A DNA stretch of 64,000 nucleotides from Myoxocephalus aenaeus (taxonomy: Eukaryota > Chordata > Actinopteri > Perciformes > Cottidae): contig JBAMJR010000529.1 in the NCBI GenBank assembly GCA_038501785.1, positions 21,254 to 85,253 on the forward strand, in the 5' to 3' direction. Within the stretch, counting starts at the first letter, position 1. Each line of letters opens with the position of its first letter. Made by a program: the position numbers and the translations under genes. The notes under the pieces were generated by a model. That model did no database searches, was not told the DNA's origin, and worked only from the letters and a program-made list of their open reading frames with translations. Positions 46,851 through 59,067 of the stretch are shown here, piece by piece.

Positions 46851-48484
46851 CAGGGCACTCGTGGTCTGACTTTACCCAGGCTTGAGGTCACTTTCTCTGG
46901 GTAAAGGTTGGGGAAATGCCCCTATAAAAGTACATGGGACTCTGGGTCAGAGTCAGGGGAAGTAACAGGGACACTGGGGAACTGGAGGGTCATTTGGAGG
47001 GAGATGGCTTCCAGGGCACACATTGGCTAACTTTACCCAGGAATAAGGTCACCTTCTCTGGGTAAAAGTTGGGGTCATGTGACCCCCTTGAACCACCTCT
47101 GGAGCTCACCCCCCTAACCCGGCTCACCCTCCGACCCCGTGGACCCACACTTAAGCACACCCCCTGAGTTAAAACCCCCTGTGCGCTTGTTTTAAAGTCC
47201 TGTGCCCCTGGTTCTCTAGAGTAAAGAAAGTCCGGGACCATGGATACAAAGAAAAGTGCTAGATGTTAGATGTATGCCCTTGGTTAGGTTGATAGGTGAG
47301 TGGTTGAGGGATTGGGATTGGGAAAGTCACTCCCGGAATAGTTTATATGCAGAACATACACAATAAACTGAGTGAAAACATCGCTAACTCAAGATGGTTC
47401 AGATGAGTCTCTCTCGGGATGCGAACCGCCAACCATTGGAACCGGCGTTTTTTTCTGAAGGTCGCAGAGACTTGAAAGTCAACTCCCCCCAGTACAATGG
47501 CCGACGCGATTCCAACGGTACTACCGGCGAGCTAATCGGACCGTGCTAACCCGAGATGGTTCAGATGAGTCTCTCTCGGGCTGCGAACCGCCAACCACTG
47601 GCACCGGGTTTAAGCTAATGCCCTGCGCTTAGACCACTAGGCTAGCGGGGAAACGATGGAACCCGGAATCTGGAAATAGGTCTTTTATAAAGGTCATTGG
47701 ACCCAGGCTACTTGAAACTGGGCTTTTGGATGAGTGGATTATCGTCGGCTTGTTGCGTTTTTTCCGGGAAGGTCGCAGAGACTTGAAACCCGACTCCCCC
47801 ACTATAATGGCCAATGCGATTCCAATGGTACTATCCGCGAGCTAATAGGACCATGGCAAGGCACTTTTCTGAGAATGAGTCATTTTGCTAATTGAGCTTC
47901 TAACACCTTTGTTTGATATTCAAATGAGGTCAGGTGTTGATGGGTGAGTGGTTGAGGTAGGGGGAAAGGGATTGGGAAAGTCGCTCCTGGAATAGTTCAT
48001 ATGCAAGAATATACACATCAACTGAGGCGAAACACTGCTAACTCAAGATGGTTCAAATGAGTCTATCTCAAGGTTCTATGCTCTGATCCTCAGGTTCTGA
48101 GAAATAAATCATGAGATCAATCTTGCTCTGACATCAGGGTTCTATGCTTTGATCTCAAGGTTCTATGCTCTGACATCAGGGTTCTATGCTTTGATCCCAA
48201 GGTTCTATGCTCTGATCCTCAGGTTTGAAGAGAGAAATAATGAGATACATCAGGCTTCTATGCTTTGATCTCAAGGTGCCATGCTCTGATCCTCAGGTTC
48301 TAAAAAAAGAAAGAAAGAGATACATCTTTACTTAACTAGATGCCTGACCATGGAGCCTGACCATGGAGGCCTGGGGCGGGTGTTGCTAAGCAGCTGCCGC
48401 TGCTCTGCCTAATTGAAAGAACTGCACCATGACCAGTGAGAACGGTCCCAGGAGGTGGGCTCAGGACGCAAACCCTTTGTGGTC

Positions 48485-48672
48485 ATCGCTTCTCGGCCTT
48501 TTGGCTAAGATCAAGTGTAGTATCTGTTCTTATCAGTTTAATATCTGATACGTCCTCTATACGAGGATGTCTTATTAAGCAGATTTTTAGCCTTGGGAGA
48601 CGAAATAGGAGCTTGCTCTGTTCACTCCACGCATCGACCCGGTATTGCAGTATTGCTGGGAACGGTGCACCC
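48485..48672 (+). ncRNA. U2: U2 snRNA (unit 19, B, deletion unit)
   Basis: Complete copy with C at nucleotide 67. Confidence 0.97.
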
Positions 48673-49020
48673 TTCAAATGCCTTGTGGACAACAAAACAC
48701 CAATCCGATGGAGCAGTCTGTCGTTGACTTTGATTCTGTCGTCAACGATACAAGTCTCAGTCGCTGTCGGTCTTCAGGACATGTGTCAAACAAAGGGCCT
48801 GTGTACCTGTTACTGATGCCCCTCTCTCTATTGGAAGGGACACAGACTGTGCAATGGACACTGTTGCTCTCTTTAAAATGTGGGAACGCCCTCTTTAAAA
48901 TATGGGCGTGGTAATGGGTGTGGCCTGTTGTTTTGAACACAGCACGTCAACCGAGGCTTACCGTGAGACATTTGACTGGGACGACTACATTACCTGCTGC
49001 TCTTGACAAGAGGGCAGTAC

Positions 49021-49135
49021 TTACTTTGGTTTCTCTTCATAACGCACAAGTCTTTCGCCTTTTACTAAAGACTTCCGTGGAGAGGAACACCAATGAGTTG
49101 AACCTATTTTTGACAGGCTTTGCCGTTCGGCTGAG
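49021..49135 (+). pseudogene. U5: U5 snRNA, 3'-truncated (unit 19)
   Basis: Same junction as in unit 18: intact promoter, loop 1 and Sm site, broken base of the 3' hairpin, no 3' box. Confidence 0.88.
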
Positions 49136-50769
49136 CAGGGCACTCGTGGTCTGACTTTACCCAGGCTTGAGGTCACTTTCTCTGGGTAAAGGTTGGGGAA
49201 ATGCCCCTATAAAAGTACATGGGACTCTGGGTCAGAGTCAGGGGAAGTAACAGGGACACTGGGGAACTGGAGGGTCATTTGGAGGGAGATGGCTTCCAGG
49301 GCACACATTGGCTAACTTTACCCAGGAATAAGGTCACCTTCTCTGGGTAAAAGTTGGGGTCATGTGACCCCCTTGAACCACCTCTGGAGCTCACCCCCCT
49401 AACCCGGCTCACCCTCCGACCCCGTGGACCCACACTTAAGCACACCCCCTGAGTTAAAACCCCCTGTGCGCTTGTTTTAAAGTCCTGTGCCCCTGGTTCT
49501 CTAGAGTAAAGAAAGTCCGGGACCATGGATACAAAGAAAAGTGCTAGATGTTAGATGTATGCCCTTGGTTAGGTTGATAGGTGAGTGGTTGAGGGATTGG
49601 GATTGGGAAAGTCACTCCCGGAATAGTTTATATGCAGAACATACACAATAAACTGAGTGAAAACATCGCTAACTCAAGATGGTTCAGATGAGTCTCTCTC
49701 GGGATGCGAACCGCCAACCATTGGAACCGGCGTTTTTTTCTGAAGGTCGCAGAGACTTGAAAGTCAACTCCCCCCAGTACAATGGCCGACGCGATTCCAA
49801 CGGTACTACCGGCGAGCTAATCGGACCGTGCTAACCCGAGATGGTTCAGATGAGTCTCTCTCGGGCTGCGAACCGCCAACCACTGGCACCGGGTTTAAGC
49901 TAATGCCCTGCGCTTAGACCACTAGGCTAGCGGGGAAACGATGGAACCCGGAATCTGGAAATAGGTCTTTTATAAAGGTCATTGGACCCAGGCTACTTGA
50001 AACTGGGCTTTTGGATGAGTGGATTATCGTCGGCTTGTTGCGTTTTTTCCGGGAAGGTCGCAGAGACTTGAAACCCGACTCCCCCACTATAATGGCCAAT
50101 GCGATTCCAATGGTACTATCCGCGAGCTAATAGGACCATGGCAAGGCACTTTTCTGAGAATGAGTCATTTTGCTAATTGAGCTTCTAACACCTTTGTTTG
50201 ATATTCAAATGAGGTCAGGTGTTGATGGGTGAGTGGTTGAGGTAGGGGGAAAGGGATTGGGAAAGTCGCTCCTGGAATAGTTCATATGCAAGAATATACA
50301 CATCAACTGAGGCGAAACACTGCTAACTCAAGATGGTTCAAATGAGTCTATCTCAAGGTTCTATGCTCTGATCCTCAGGTTCTGAGAAATAAATCATGAG
50401 ATCAATCTTGCTCTGACATCAGGGTTCTATGCTTTGATCTCAAGGTTCTATGCTCTGACATCAGGGTTCTATGCTTTGATCCCAAGGTTCTATGCTCTGA
50501 TCCTCAGGTTTGAAGAGAGAAATAATGAGATACATCAGGCTTCTATGCTTTGATCTCAAGGTGCCATGCTCTGATCCTCAGGTTCTAAAAAAAGAAAGAA
50601 AGAGATACATCTTTACTTAACTAGATGCCTGACCATGGAGCCTGACCATGGAGGCCTGGGGCGGGTGTTGCTAAGCAGCTGCCGCTGCTCTGCCTAATTG
50701 AAAGAACTGCACCATGACCAGTGAGAACGGTCCCAGGAGGTGGGCTCAGGACGCAAACCCTTTGTGGTC

Positions 50770-50957
50770 ATCGCTTCTCGGCCTTTTGGCTAAGATCAAG
50801 TGTAGTATCTGTTCTTATCAGTTTAATATCTGATACGTCCTCTATACGAGGATGTCTTATTAAGCAGATTTTTAGCCTTGGGAGACGAAATAGGAGCTTG
50901 CTCTGTTCACTCCACGCATCGACCCGGTATTGCAGTATTGCTGGGAACGGTGCACCC
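50770..50957 (+). ncRNA. U2: U2 snRNA (unit 20, B)
   Basis: Complete copy with C at nucleotide 67, in a full-length unit lying between deletion units. Confidence 0.97.
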
Positions 50958-51305
50958 TTCAAATGCCTTGTGGACAACAAAACACCAATCCGATGGAGCA
51001 GTCTGTCGTTGACTTTGATTCTGTCGTCAACGATACAAGTCTCAGTCGCTGTCGGTCTTCAGGACATGTGTCAAACAAAGGGCCTGTGTACCTGTTACTG
51101 ATGCCCCTCTCTCTATTGGAAGGGACACAGACTGTGCAATGGACACTGTTGCTCTCTTTAAAATGTGGGAACGCCCTCTTTAAAATATGGGCGTGGTAAT
51201 GGGTGTGGCCTGTTGTTTTGAACACAGCACGTCAACCGAGGCTTACCGTGAGACATTTGACTGGGACGACTACATTACCTGCTGCTCTTGACAAGAGGGC
51301 AGTAC

Positions 51306-51424
51306 TTACTTTGGTTTCTCTTCATAACGCACAAGTCTTTCGCCTTTTACTAAAGACTTCCGTGGAGAGGAACACCAATGAGTTGAACCTATTTTTGACA
51401 GGCTTTGCCGTTCGGCTGAGCCTT
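51306..51424 (+). ncRNA. U5: U5 snRNA (unit 20)
   Basis: Complete copy with an intact 3' box, flanked on both sides by units whose U5 is truncated. Confidence 0.94.
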
Positions 51425-53448
51425 GTGCATTTGTGAAAATAAAATAAAGAGACAGTTTCTAAGACTAAGTTGTATGCTCTGACGTCAGGGTTCTATGCTT
51501 TGATCTCACGGTTCTATGCTCTGATCCTGAGGTTCTAAGAAAGAAAGAATGAGATAAATATTGCTCTGATTCTGTGCAGTGATCTCAAGGTTCTATGCTT
51601 TGATCCCAAGGTTCTATGCTCAGGTTAACGGTCATTTGGGGGGCGATGACTTCCAGGGCATACTTTGTCATACTTTACCCAGGTTTGAGGTCACGTTCTC
51701 TGGGTAAAGGGTGGGGAAATGCCCCTATAAAAGTGCATGGGACTCTGGGTCAGAGTCAGGGGAAGTAACAGGGACACTGGGGCACTGAAGGGTCATTTGG
51801 AGGAAGATGACTTCCAGGGCACTCGTGGTCTGACTTTACCCAGGCTTGAGGTCACTTTCTCTGGGTAAAGGTTGGGGAAATGCCCCTATAAAAGTACATG
51901 GGACTCTGGGTCAGAGTCAGGGGAAGTAACAGGGACACTGGGGAACTGGAGGGTCATTTGGAGGGAGATGGCTTCCAGGGCACACATTGGCTAACTTTAC
52001 CCAGGAATAAGGTCACCTTCTCTGGGTAAAAGTTGGGGTCATGTGACCCCCTTGAACCACCTCTGGAGCTCACCCCCCTAACCCGGCTCACCCTCCGACC
52101 CCGTGGACCCACACTTAAGCACACCCCCTGAGTTAAAACCCCCTGTGCGCTTGTTTTAAAGTCCTGTGCCCCTGGTTCTCTAGAGTAAAGAAAGTCCGGG
52201 ACCATGGATACAAAGAAAAGTGCTAGATGTTAGATGTATGCCCTTGGTTAGGTTGATAGGTGAGTGGTTGAGGGATTGGGATTGGGAAAGTCACTCCCGG
52301 AATAGTTTATATGCAGAACATACACAATAAACTGAGTGAAAACATCGCTAACTCAAGATGGTTCAGATGAGTCTCTCTCGGGATGCGAACCGCCAACCAT
52401 TGGAACCGGCGTTTTTTTCTGAAGGTCGCAGAGACTTGAAAGTCAACTCCCCCCAGTACAATGGCCGACGCGATTCCAACGGTACTACCGGCGAGCTAAT
52501 CGGACCGTGCTAACCCGAGATGGTTCAGATGAGTCTCTCTCGGGCTGCGAACCGCCAACCACTGGCACCGGGTTTAAGCTAATGCCCTGCGCTTAGACCA
52601 CTAGGCTAGCGGGGAAACGATGGAACCCGGAATCTGGAAATAGGTCTTTTATAAAGGTCATTGGACCCAGGCTACTTGAAACTGGGCTTTTGGATGAGTG
52701 GATTATCGTCGGCTTGTTGCGTTTTTTCCGGGAAGGTCGCAGAGACTTGAAACCCGACTCCCCCACTATAATGGCCAATGCGATTCCAATGGTACTATCC
52801 GCGAGCTAATAGGACCATGGCAAGGCACTTTTCTGAGAATGAGTCATTTTGCTAATTGAGCTTCTAACACCTTTGTTTGATATTCAAATGAGGTCAGGTG
52901 TTGATGGGTGAGTGGTTGAGGTAGGGGGAAAGGGATTGGGAAAGTCGCTCCTGGAATAGTTCATATGCAAGAATATACACATCAACTGAGGCGAAACACT
53001 GCTAACTCAAGATGGTTCAAATGAGTCTATCTCAAGGTTCTATGCTCTGATCCTCAGGTTCTGAGAAATAAATCATGAGATCAATCTTGCTCTGACATCA
53101 GGGTTCTATGCTTTGATCTCAAGGTTCTATGCTCTGACATCAGGGTTCTATGCTTTGATCCCAAGGTTCTATGCTCTGATCCTCAGGTTTGAAGAGAGAA
53201 ATAATGAGATACATCAGGCTTCTATGCTTTGATCTCAAGGTGCCATGCTCTGATCCTCAGGTTCTAAAAAAAGAAAGAAAGAGATACATCTTTACTTAAC
53301 TAGATGCCTGACCATGGAGCCTGACCATGGAGGCCTGGGGCGGGTGTTGCTAAGCAGCTGCCGCTGCTCTGCCTAATTGAAAGAACTGCACCATGACCAG
53401 TGAGAACGGTCCCAGGAGGTGGGCTCAGGACGCAAACCCTTTGTGGTC

Positions 53449-53636
53449 ATCGCTTCTCGGCCTTTTGGCTAAGATCAAGTGTAGTATCTGTTCTTATCAG
53501 TTTAATATCTGATACGTCCTCTATACGAGGATGTCTTATTAAGCAGATTTTTAGCCTTGGGAGACGAAATAGGAGCTTGCTCTGTTCACTCCACGCATCG
53601 ACCCGGTATTGCAGTATTGCTGGGAACGGTGCACCC
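53449..53636 (+). ncRNA. U2: U2 snRNA (unit 21, B, deletion unit)
   Basis: Complete copy with C at nucleotide 67. Confidence 0.97.
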
Positions 53637-53984
53637 TTCAAATGCCTTGTGGACAACAAAACACCAATCCGATGGAGCAGTCTGTCGTTGACTTTGATTC
53701 TGTCGTCAACGATACAAGTCTCAGTCGCTGTCGGTCTTCAGGACATGTGTCAAACAAAGGGCCTGTGTACCTGTTACTGATGCCCCTCTCTCTATTGGAA
53801 GGGACACAGACTGTGCAATGGACACTGTTGCTCTCTTTAAAATGTGGGAACGCCCTCTTTAAAATATGGGCGTGGTAATGGGTGTGGCCTGTTGTTTTGA
53901 ACACAGCACGTCAACCGAGGCTTACCGTGAGACATTTGACTGGGACGACTACATTACCTGCTGCTCTTGACAAGAGGGCAGTAC

Positions 53985-54099
53985 TTACTTTGGTTTCTCT
54001 TCATAACGCACAAGTCTTTCGCCTTTTACTAAAGACTTCCGTGGAGAGGAACACCAATGAGTTGAACCTATTTTTGACAGGCTTTGCCGTTCGGCTGAG
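53985..54099 (+). pseudogene. U5: U5 snRNA, 3'-truncated (unit 21)
   Basis: Same truncation as units 18 and 19; the RNA end is joined to CAGGGCACTCG of the second TATA repeat. Confidence 0.88.
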
Positions 54100-55733
54100 C
54101 AGGGCACTCGTGGTCTGACTTTACCCAGGCTTGAGGTCACTTTCTCTGGGTAAAGGTTGGGGAAATGCCCCTATAAAAGTACATGGGACTCTGGGTCAGA
54201 GTCAGGGGAAGTAACAGGGACACTGGGGAACTGGAGGGTCATTTGGAGGGAGATGGCTTCCAGGGCACACATTGGCTAACTTTACCCAGGAATAAGGTCA
54301 CCTTCTCTGGGTAAAAGTTGGGGTCATGTGACCCCCTTGAACCACCTCTGGAGCTCACCCCCCTAACCCGGCTCACCCTCCGACCCCGTGGACCCACACT
54401 TAAGCACACCCCCTGAGTTAAAACCCCCTGTGCGCTTGTTTTAAAGTCCTGTGCCCCTGGTTCTCTAGAGTAAAGAAAGTCCGGGACCATGGATACAAAG
54501 AAAAGTGCTAGATGTTAGATGTATGCCCTTGGTTAGGTTGATAGGTGAGTGGTTGAGGGATTGGGATTGGGAAAGTCACTCCCGGAATAGTTTATATGCA
54601 GAACATACACAATAAACTGAGTGAAAACATCGCTAACTCAAGATGGTTCAGATGAGTCTCTCTCGGGATGCGAACCGCCAACCATTGGAACCGGCGTTTT
54701 TTTCTGAAGGTCGCAGAGACTTGAAAGTCAACTCCCCCCAGTACAATGGCCGACGCGATTCCAACGGTACTACCGGCGAGCTAATCGGACCGTGCTAACC
54801 CGAGATGGTTCAGATGAGTCTCTCTCGGGCTGCGAACCGCCAACCACTGGCACCGGGTTTAAGCTAATGCCCTGCGCTTAGACCACTAGGCTAGCGGGGA
54901 AACGATGGAACCCGGAATCTGGAAATAGGTCTTTTATAAAGGTCATTGGACCCAGGCTACTTGAAACTGGGCTTTTGGATGAGTGGATTATCGTCGGCTT
55001 GTTGCGTTTTTTCCGGGAAGGTCGCAGAGACTTGAAACCCGACTCCCCCACTATAATGGCCAATGCGATTCCAATGGTACTATCCGCGAGCTAATAGGAC
55101 CATGGCAAGGCACTTTTCTGAGAATGAGTCATTTTGCTAATTGAGCTTCTAACACCTTTGTTTGATATTCAAATGAGGTCAGGTGTTGATGGGTGAGTGG
55201 TTGAGGTAGGGGGAAAGGGATTGGGAAAGTCGCTCCTGGAATAGTTCATATGCAAGAATATACACATCAACTGAGGCGAAACACTGCTAACTCAAGATGG
55301 TTCAAATGAGTCTATCTCAAGGTTCTATGCTCTGATCCTCAGGTTCTGAGAAATAAATCATGAGATCAATCTTGCTCTGACATCAGGGTTCTATGCTTTG
55401 ATCTCAAGGTTCTATGCTCTGACATCAGGGTTCTATGCTTTGATCCCAAGGTTCTATGCTCTGATCCTCAGGTTTGAAGAGAGAAATAATGAGATACATC
55501 AGGCTTCTATGCTTTGATCTCAAGGTGCCATGCTCTGATCCTCAGGTTCTAAAAAAAGAAAGAAAGAGATACATCTTTACTTAACTAGATGCCTGACCAT
55601 GGAGCCTGACCATGGAGGCCTGGGGCGGGTGTTGCTAAGCAGCTGCCGCTGCTCTGCCTAATTGAAAGAACTGCACCATGACCAGTGAGAACGGTCCCAG
55701 GAGGTGGGCTCAGGACGCAAACCCTTTGTGGTC

Positions 55734-55921
55734 ATCGCTTCTCGGCCTTTTGGCTAAGATCAAGTGTAGTATCTGTTCTTATCAGTTTAATATCTGATAC
55801 GTCCTCTATACGAGGATGTCTTATTAAGCAGATTTTTAGCCTTGGGAGACGAAATAGGAGCTTGCTCTGTTCACTCCACGCATCGACCCGGTATTGCAGT
55901 ATTGCTGGGAACGGTGCACCC
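55734..55921 (+). ncRNA. U2: U2 snRNA (unit 22, B)
   Basis: Complete copy with C at nucleotide 67. Confidence 0.97.
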
Positions 55922-56269
55922 TTCAAATGCCTTGTGGACAACAAAACACCAATCCGATGGAGCAGTCTGTCGTTGACTTTGATTCTGTCGTCAACGATAC
56001 AAGTCTCAGTCGCTGTCGGTCTTCAGGACATGTGTCAAACAAAGGGCCTGTGTACCTGTTACTGATGCCCCTCTCTCTATTGGAAGGGACACAGACTGTG
56101 CAATGGACACTGTTGCTCTCTTTAAAATGTGGGAACGCCCTCTTTAAAATATGGGCGTGGTAATGGGTGTGGCCTGTTGTTTTGAACACAGCACGTCAAC
56201 CGAGGCTTACCGTGAGACATTTGACTGGGACGACTACATTACCTGCTGCTCTTGACAAGAGGGCAGTAC

Positions 56270-56388
56270 TTACTTTGGTTTCTCTTCATAACGCACAAGT
56301 CTTTCGCCTTTTACTAAAGACTTCCGTGGAGAGGAACACCAATGAGTTGAACCTATTTTTGACAGGCTTTGCCGTTCGGCTGAGCCTT
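56270..56388 (+). ncRNA. U5: U5 snRNA (unit 22)
   Basis: Complete copy with an intact 3' box. Confidence 0.94.
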
Positions 56389-58412
56389 GTGCATTTGTGA
56401 AAATAAAATAAAGAGACAGTTTCTAAGACTAAGTTGTATGCTCTGACGTCAGGGTTCTATGCTTTGATCTCACGGTTCTATGCTCTGATCCTGAGGTTCT
56501 AAGAAAGAAAGAATGAGATAAATATTGCTCTGATTCTGTGCAGTGATCTCAAGGTTCTATGCTTTGATCCCAAGGTTCTATGCTCAGGTTAACGGTCATT
56601 TGGGGGGCGATGACTTCCAGGGCATACTTTGTCATACTTTACCCAGGTTTGAGGTCACGTTCTCTGGGTAAAGGGTGGGGAAATGCCCCTATAAAAGTGC
56701 ATGGGACTCTGGGTCAGAGTCAGGGGAAGTAACAGGGACACTGGGGCACTGAAGGGTCATTTGGAGGAAGATGACTTCCAGGGCACTCGTGGTCTGACTT
56801 TACCCAGGCTTGAGGTCACTTTCTCTGGGTAAAGGTTGGGGAAATGCCCCTATAAAAGTACATGGGACTCTGGGTCAGAGTCAGGGGAAGTAACAGGGAC
56901 ACTGGGGAACTGGAGGGTCATTTGGAGGGAGATGGCTTCCAGGGCACACATTGGCTAACTTTACCCAGGAATAAGGTCACCTTCTCTGGGTAAAAGTTGG
57001 GGTCATGTGACCCCCTTGAACCACCTCTGGAGCTCACCCCCCTAACCCGGCTCACCCTCCGACCCCGTGGACCCACACTTAAGCACACCCCCTGAGTTAA
57101 AAACCCCTGTGCGCTTGTTTTAAAGTCCTGTGCCCCTGGTTCTCTAGAGTAAAGAAAGTCCGGGACCATGGATACAAAGAAAAGTGCTAGATGTTAGATG
57201 TATGCCCTTGGTTAGGTTGATAGGTGAGTGGTTGAGGGATTGGGATTGGGAAAGTCACTCCCGGAATAGTTTATATGCAGAACATACACAATAAACTGAG
57301 TGAAAACATCGCTAACTCAAGATGGTTCAGATGAGTCTCTCTCGGGATGCGAACCGCCAACCATTGGAACCGGCGTTTTTTTCTGAAGGTCGCAGAGACT
57401 TGAAAGTCAACTCCCCCCAGTACAATGGCCGACGCGATTCCAACGGTACTACCGGCGAGCTAATCGGACCGTGCTAACCCGAGATGGTTCAGATGAGTCT
57501 CTCTCGGGCTGCGAACCGCCAACCACTGGCACCGGGTTTAAGCTAATGCCCTGCGCTTAGACCACTAGGCTAGCGGGGAAACGATGGAACCCGGAATCTG
57601 GAAATAGGTCTTTTATAAAGGTCATTGGACCCAGGCTACTTGAAACTGGGCTTTTGGATGAGTGGATTATCGTCGGCTTGTTGCGTTTTTTCCGGGAAGG
57701 TCGCAGAGACTTGAAACCCGACTCCCCCACTATAATGGCCAATGCGATTCCAATGGTACTATCCGCGAGCTAATAGGACCATGGCAAGGCACTTTTCTGA
57801 GAATGAGTCATTTTGCTAATTGAGCTTCTAACACCTTTGTTTGATATTCAAATGAGGTCAGGTGTTGATGGGTGAGTGGTTGAGGTAGGGGGAAAGGGAT
57901 TGGGAAAGTCGCTCCTGGAATAGTTCATATGCAAGAATATACACATCAACTGAGGCGAAACACTGCTAACTCAAGATGGTTCAAATGAGTCTATCTCAAG
58001 GTTCTATGCTCTGATCCTCAGGTTCTGAGAAATAAATCATGAGATCAATCTTGCTCTGACATCAGGGTTCTATGCTTTGATCTCAAGGTTCTATGCTCTG
58101 ACATCAGGGTTCTATGCTTTGATCCCAAGGTTCTATGCTCTGATCCTCAGGTTTGAAGAGAGAAATAATGAGATACATCAGGCTTCTATGCTTTGATCTC
58201 AAGGTGCCATGCTCTGATCCTCAGGTTCTAAAAAAAGAAAGAAAGAGATACATCTTTACTTAACTAGATGCCTGACCATGGAGCCTGACCATGGAGGCCT
58301 GGGGCGGGTGTTGCTAAGCAGCTGCCGCTGCTCTGCCTAATTGAAAGAACTGCACCATGACCAGTGAGAACGGTCCCAGGAGGTGGGCTCAGGACGCAAA
58401 CCCTTTGTGGTC

Positions 58413-58600
58413 ATCGCTTCTCGGCCTTTTGGCTAAGATCAAGTGTAGTATCTGTTCTTATCAGTTTAATATCTGATACGTCCTCTATACGAGGATGTCT
58501 TATTAAGCAGATTTTTAGCCTTGGGAGACGAAATAGGAGCTTGCTCTGTTCACTCCACGCATCGACCCGGTATTGCAGTATTGCTGGGAACGGTGCACCC
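58413..58600 (+). ncRNA. U2: U2 snRNA (unit 23, B)
   Basis: Complete copy with C at nucleotide 67. Confidence 0.97.
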
Positions 58601-58948
58601 TTCAAATGCCTTGTGGACAACAAAACACCAATCCGATGGAGCAGTCTGTCGTTGACTTTGATTCTGTCGTCAACGATACAAGTCTCAGTCGCTGTCGGTC
58701 TTCAGGACATGTGTCAAACAAAGGGCCTGTGTACCTGTTACTGATGCCCCTCTCTCTATTGGAAGGGACACAGACTGTGCAATGGACACTGTTGCTCTCT
58801 TTAAAATGTGGGAACGCCCTCTTTAAAATATGGGCGTGGTAATGGGTGTGGCCTGTTGTTTTGAACACAGCACGTCAACCGAGGCTTACCGTGAGACATT
58901 TGACTGGGACGACTACATTACCTGCTGCTCTTGACAAGAGGGCAGTAC

Positions 58949-59067
58949 TTACTTTGGTTTCTCTTCATAACGCACAAGTCTTTCGCCTTTTACTAAAGAC
59001 TTCCGTGGAGAGGAACACCAATGAGTTGAACCTATTTTTGACAGGCTTTGCCGTTCGGCTGAGCCTT
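58949..59067 (+). ncRNA. U5: U5 snRNA (unit 23)
   Basis: Complete copy with an intact 3' box. Confidence 0.94.

Larger units (their letters stand above)
45261..47545 (+). repeat. Deletion unit 18 (2285 bp)
   Basis: Compared with a full unit, 394 bp are missing at 46850/46851. The loss runs from the last bases of U5 through the 3' box, the second minisatellite block, the CRE-like site and the first TATA repeat to the middle of the second repeat (CAGGGCACTCG). The junction shows one base of shared sequence. Confidence 0.95.
47546..49830 (+). repeat. Deletion unit 19 (2285 bp)
   Basis: Carries the same 394-bp deletion as unit 18, with the junction at 49135/49136. Adjacent to unit 18, so the two form a tandem pair of deletion units. 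Confidence 0.95.
52510..54794 (+). repeat. Deletion unit 21 (2285 bp)
   Basis: Third unit with the same 394-bp deletion, junction at 54099/54100, separated from the others by full-length unit 20. Confidence 0.95.
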
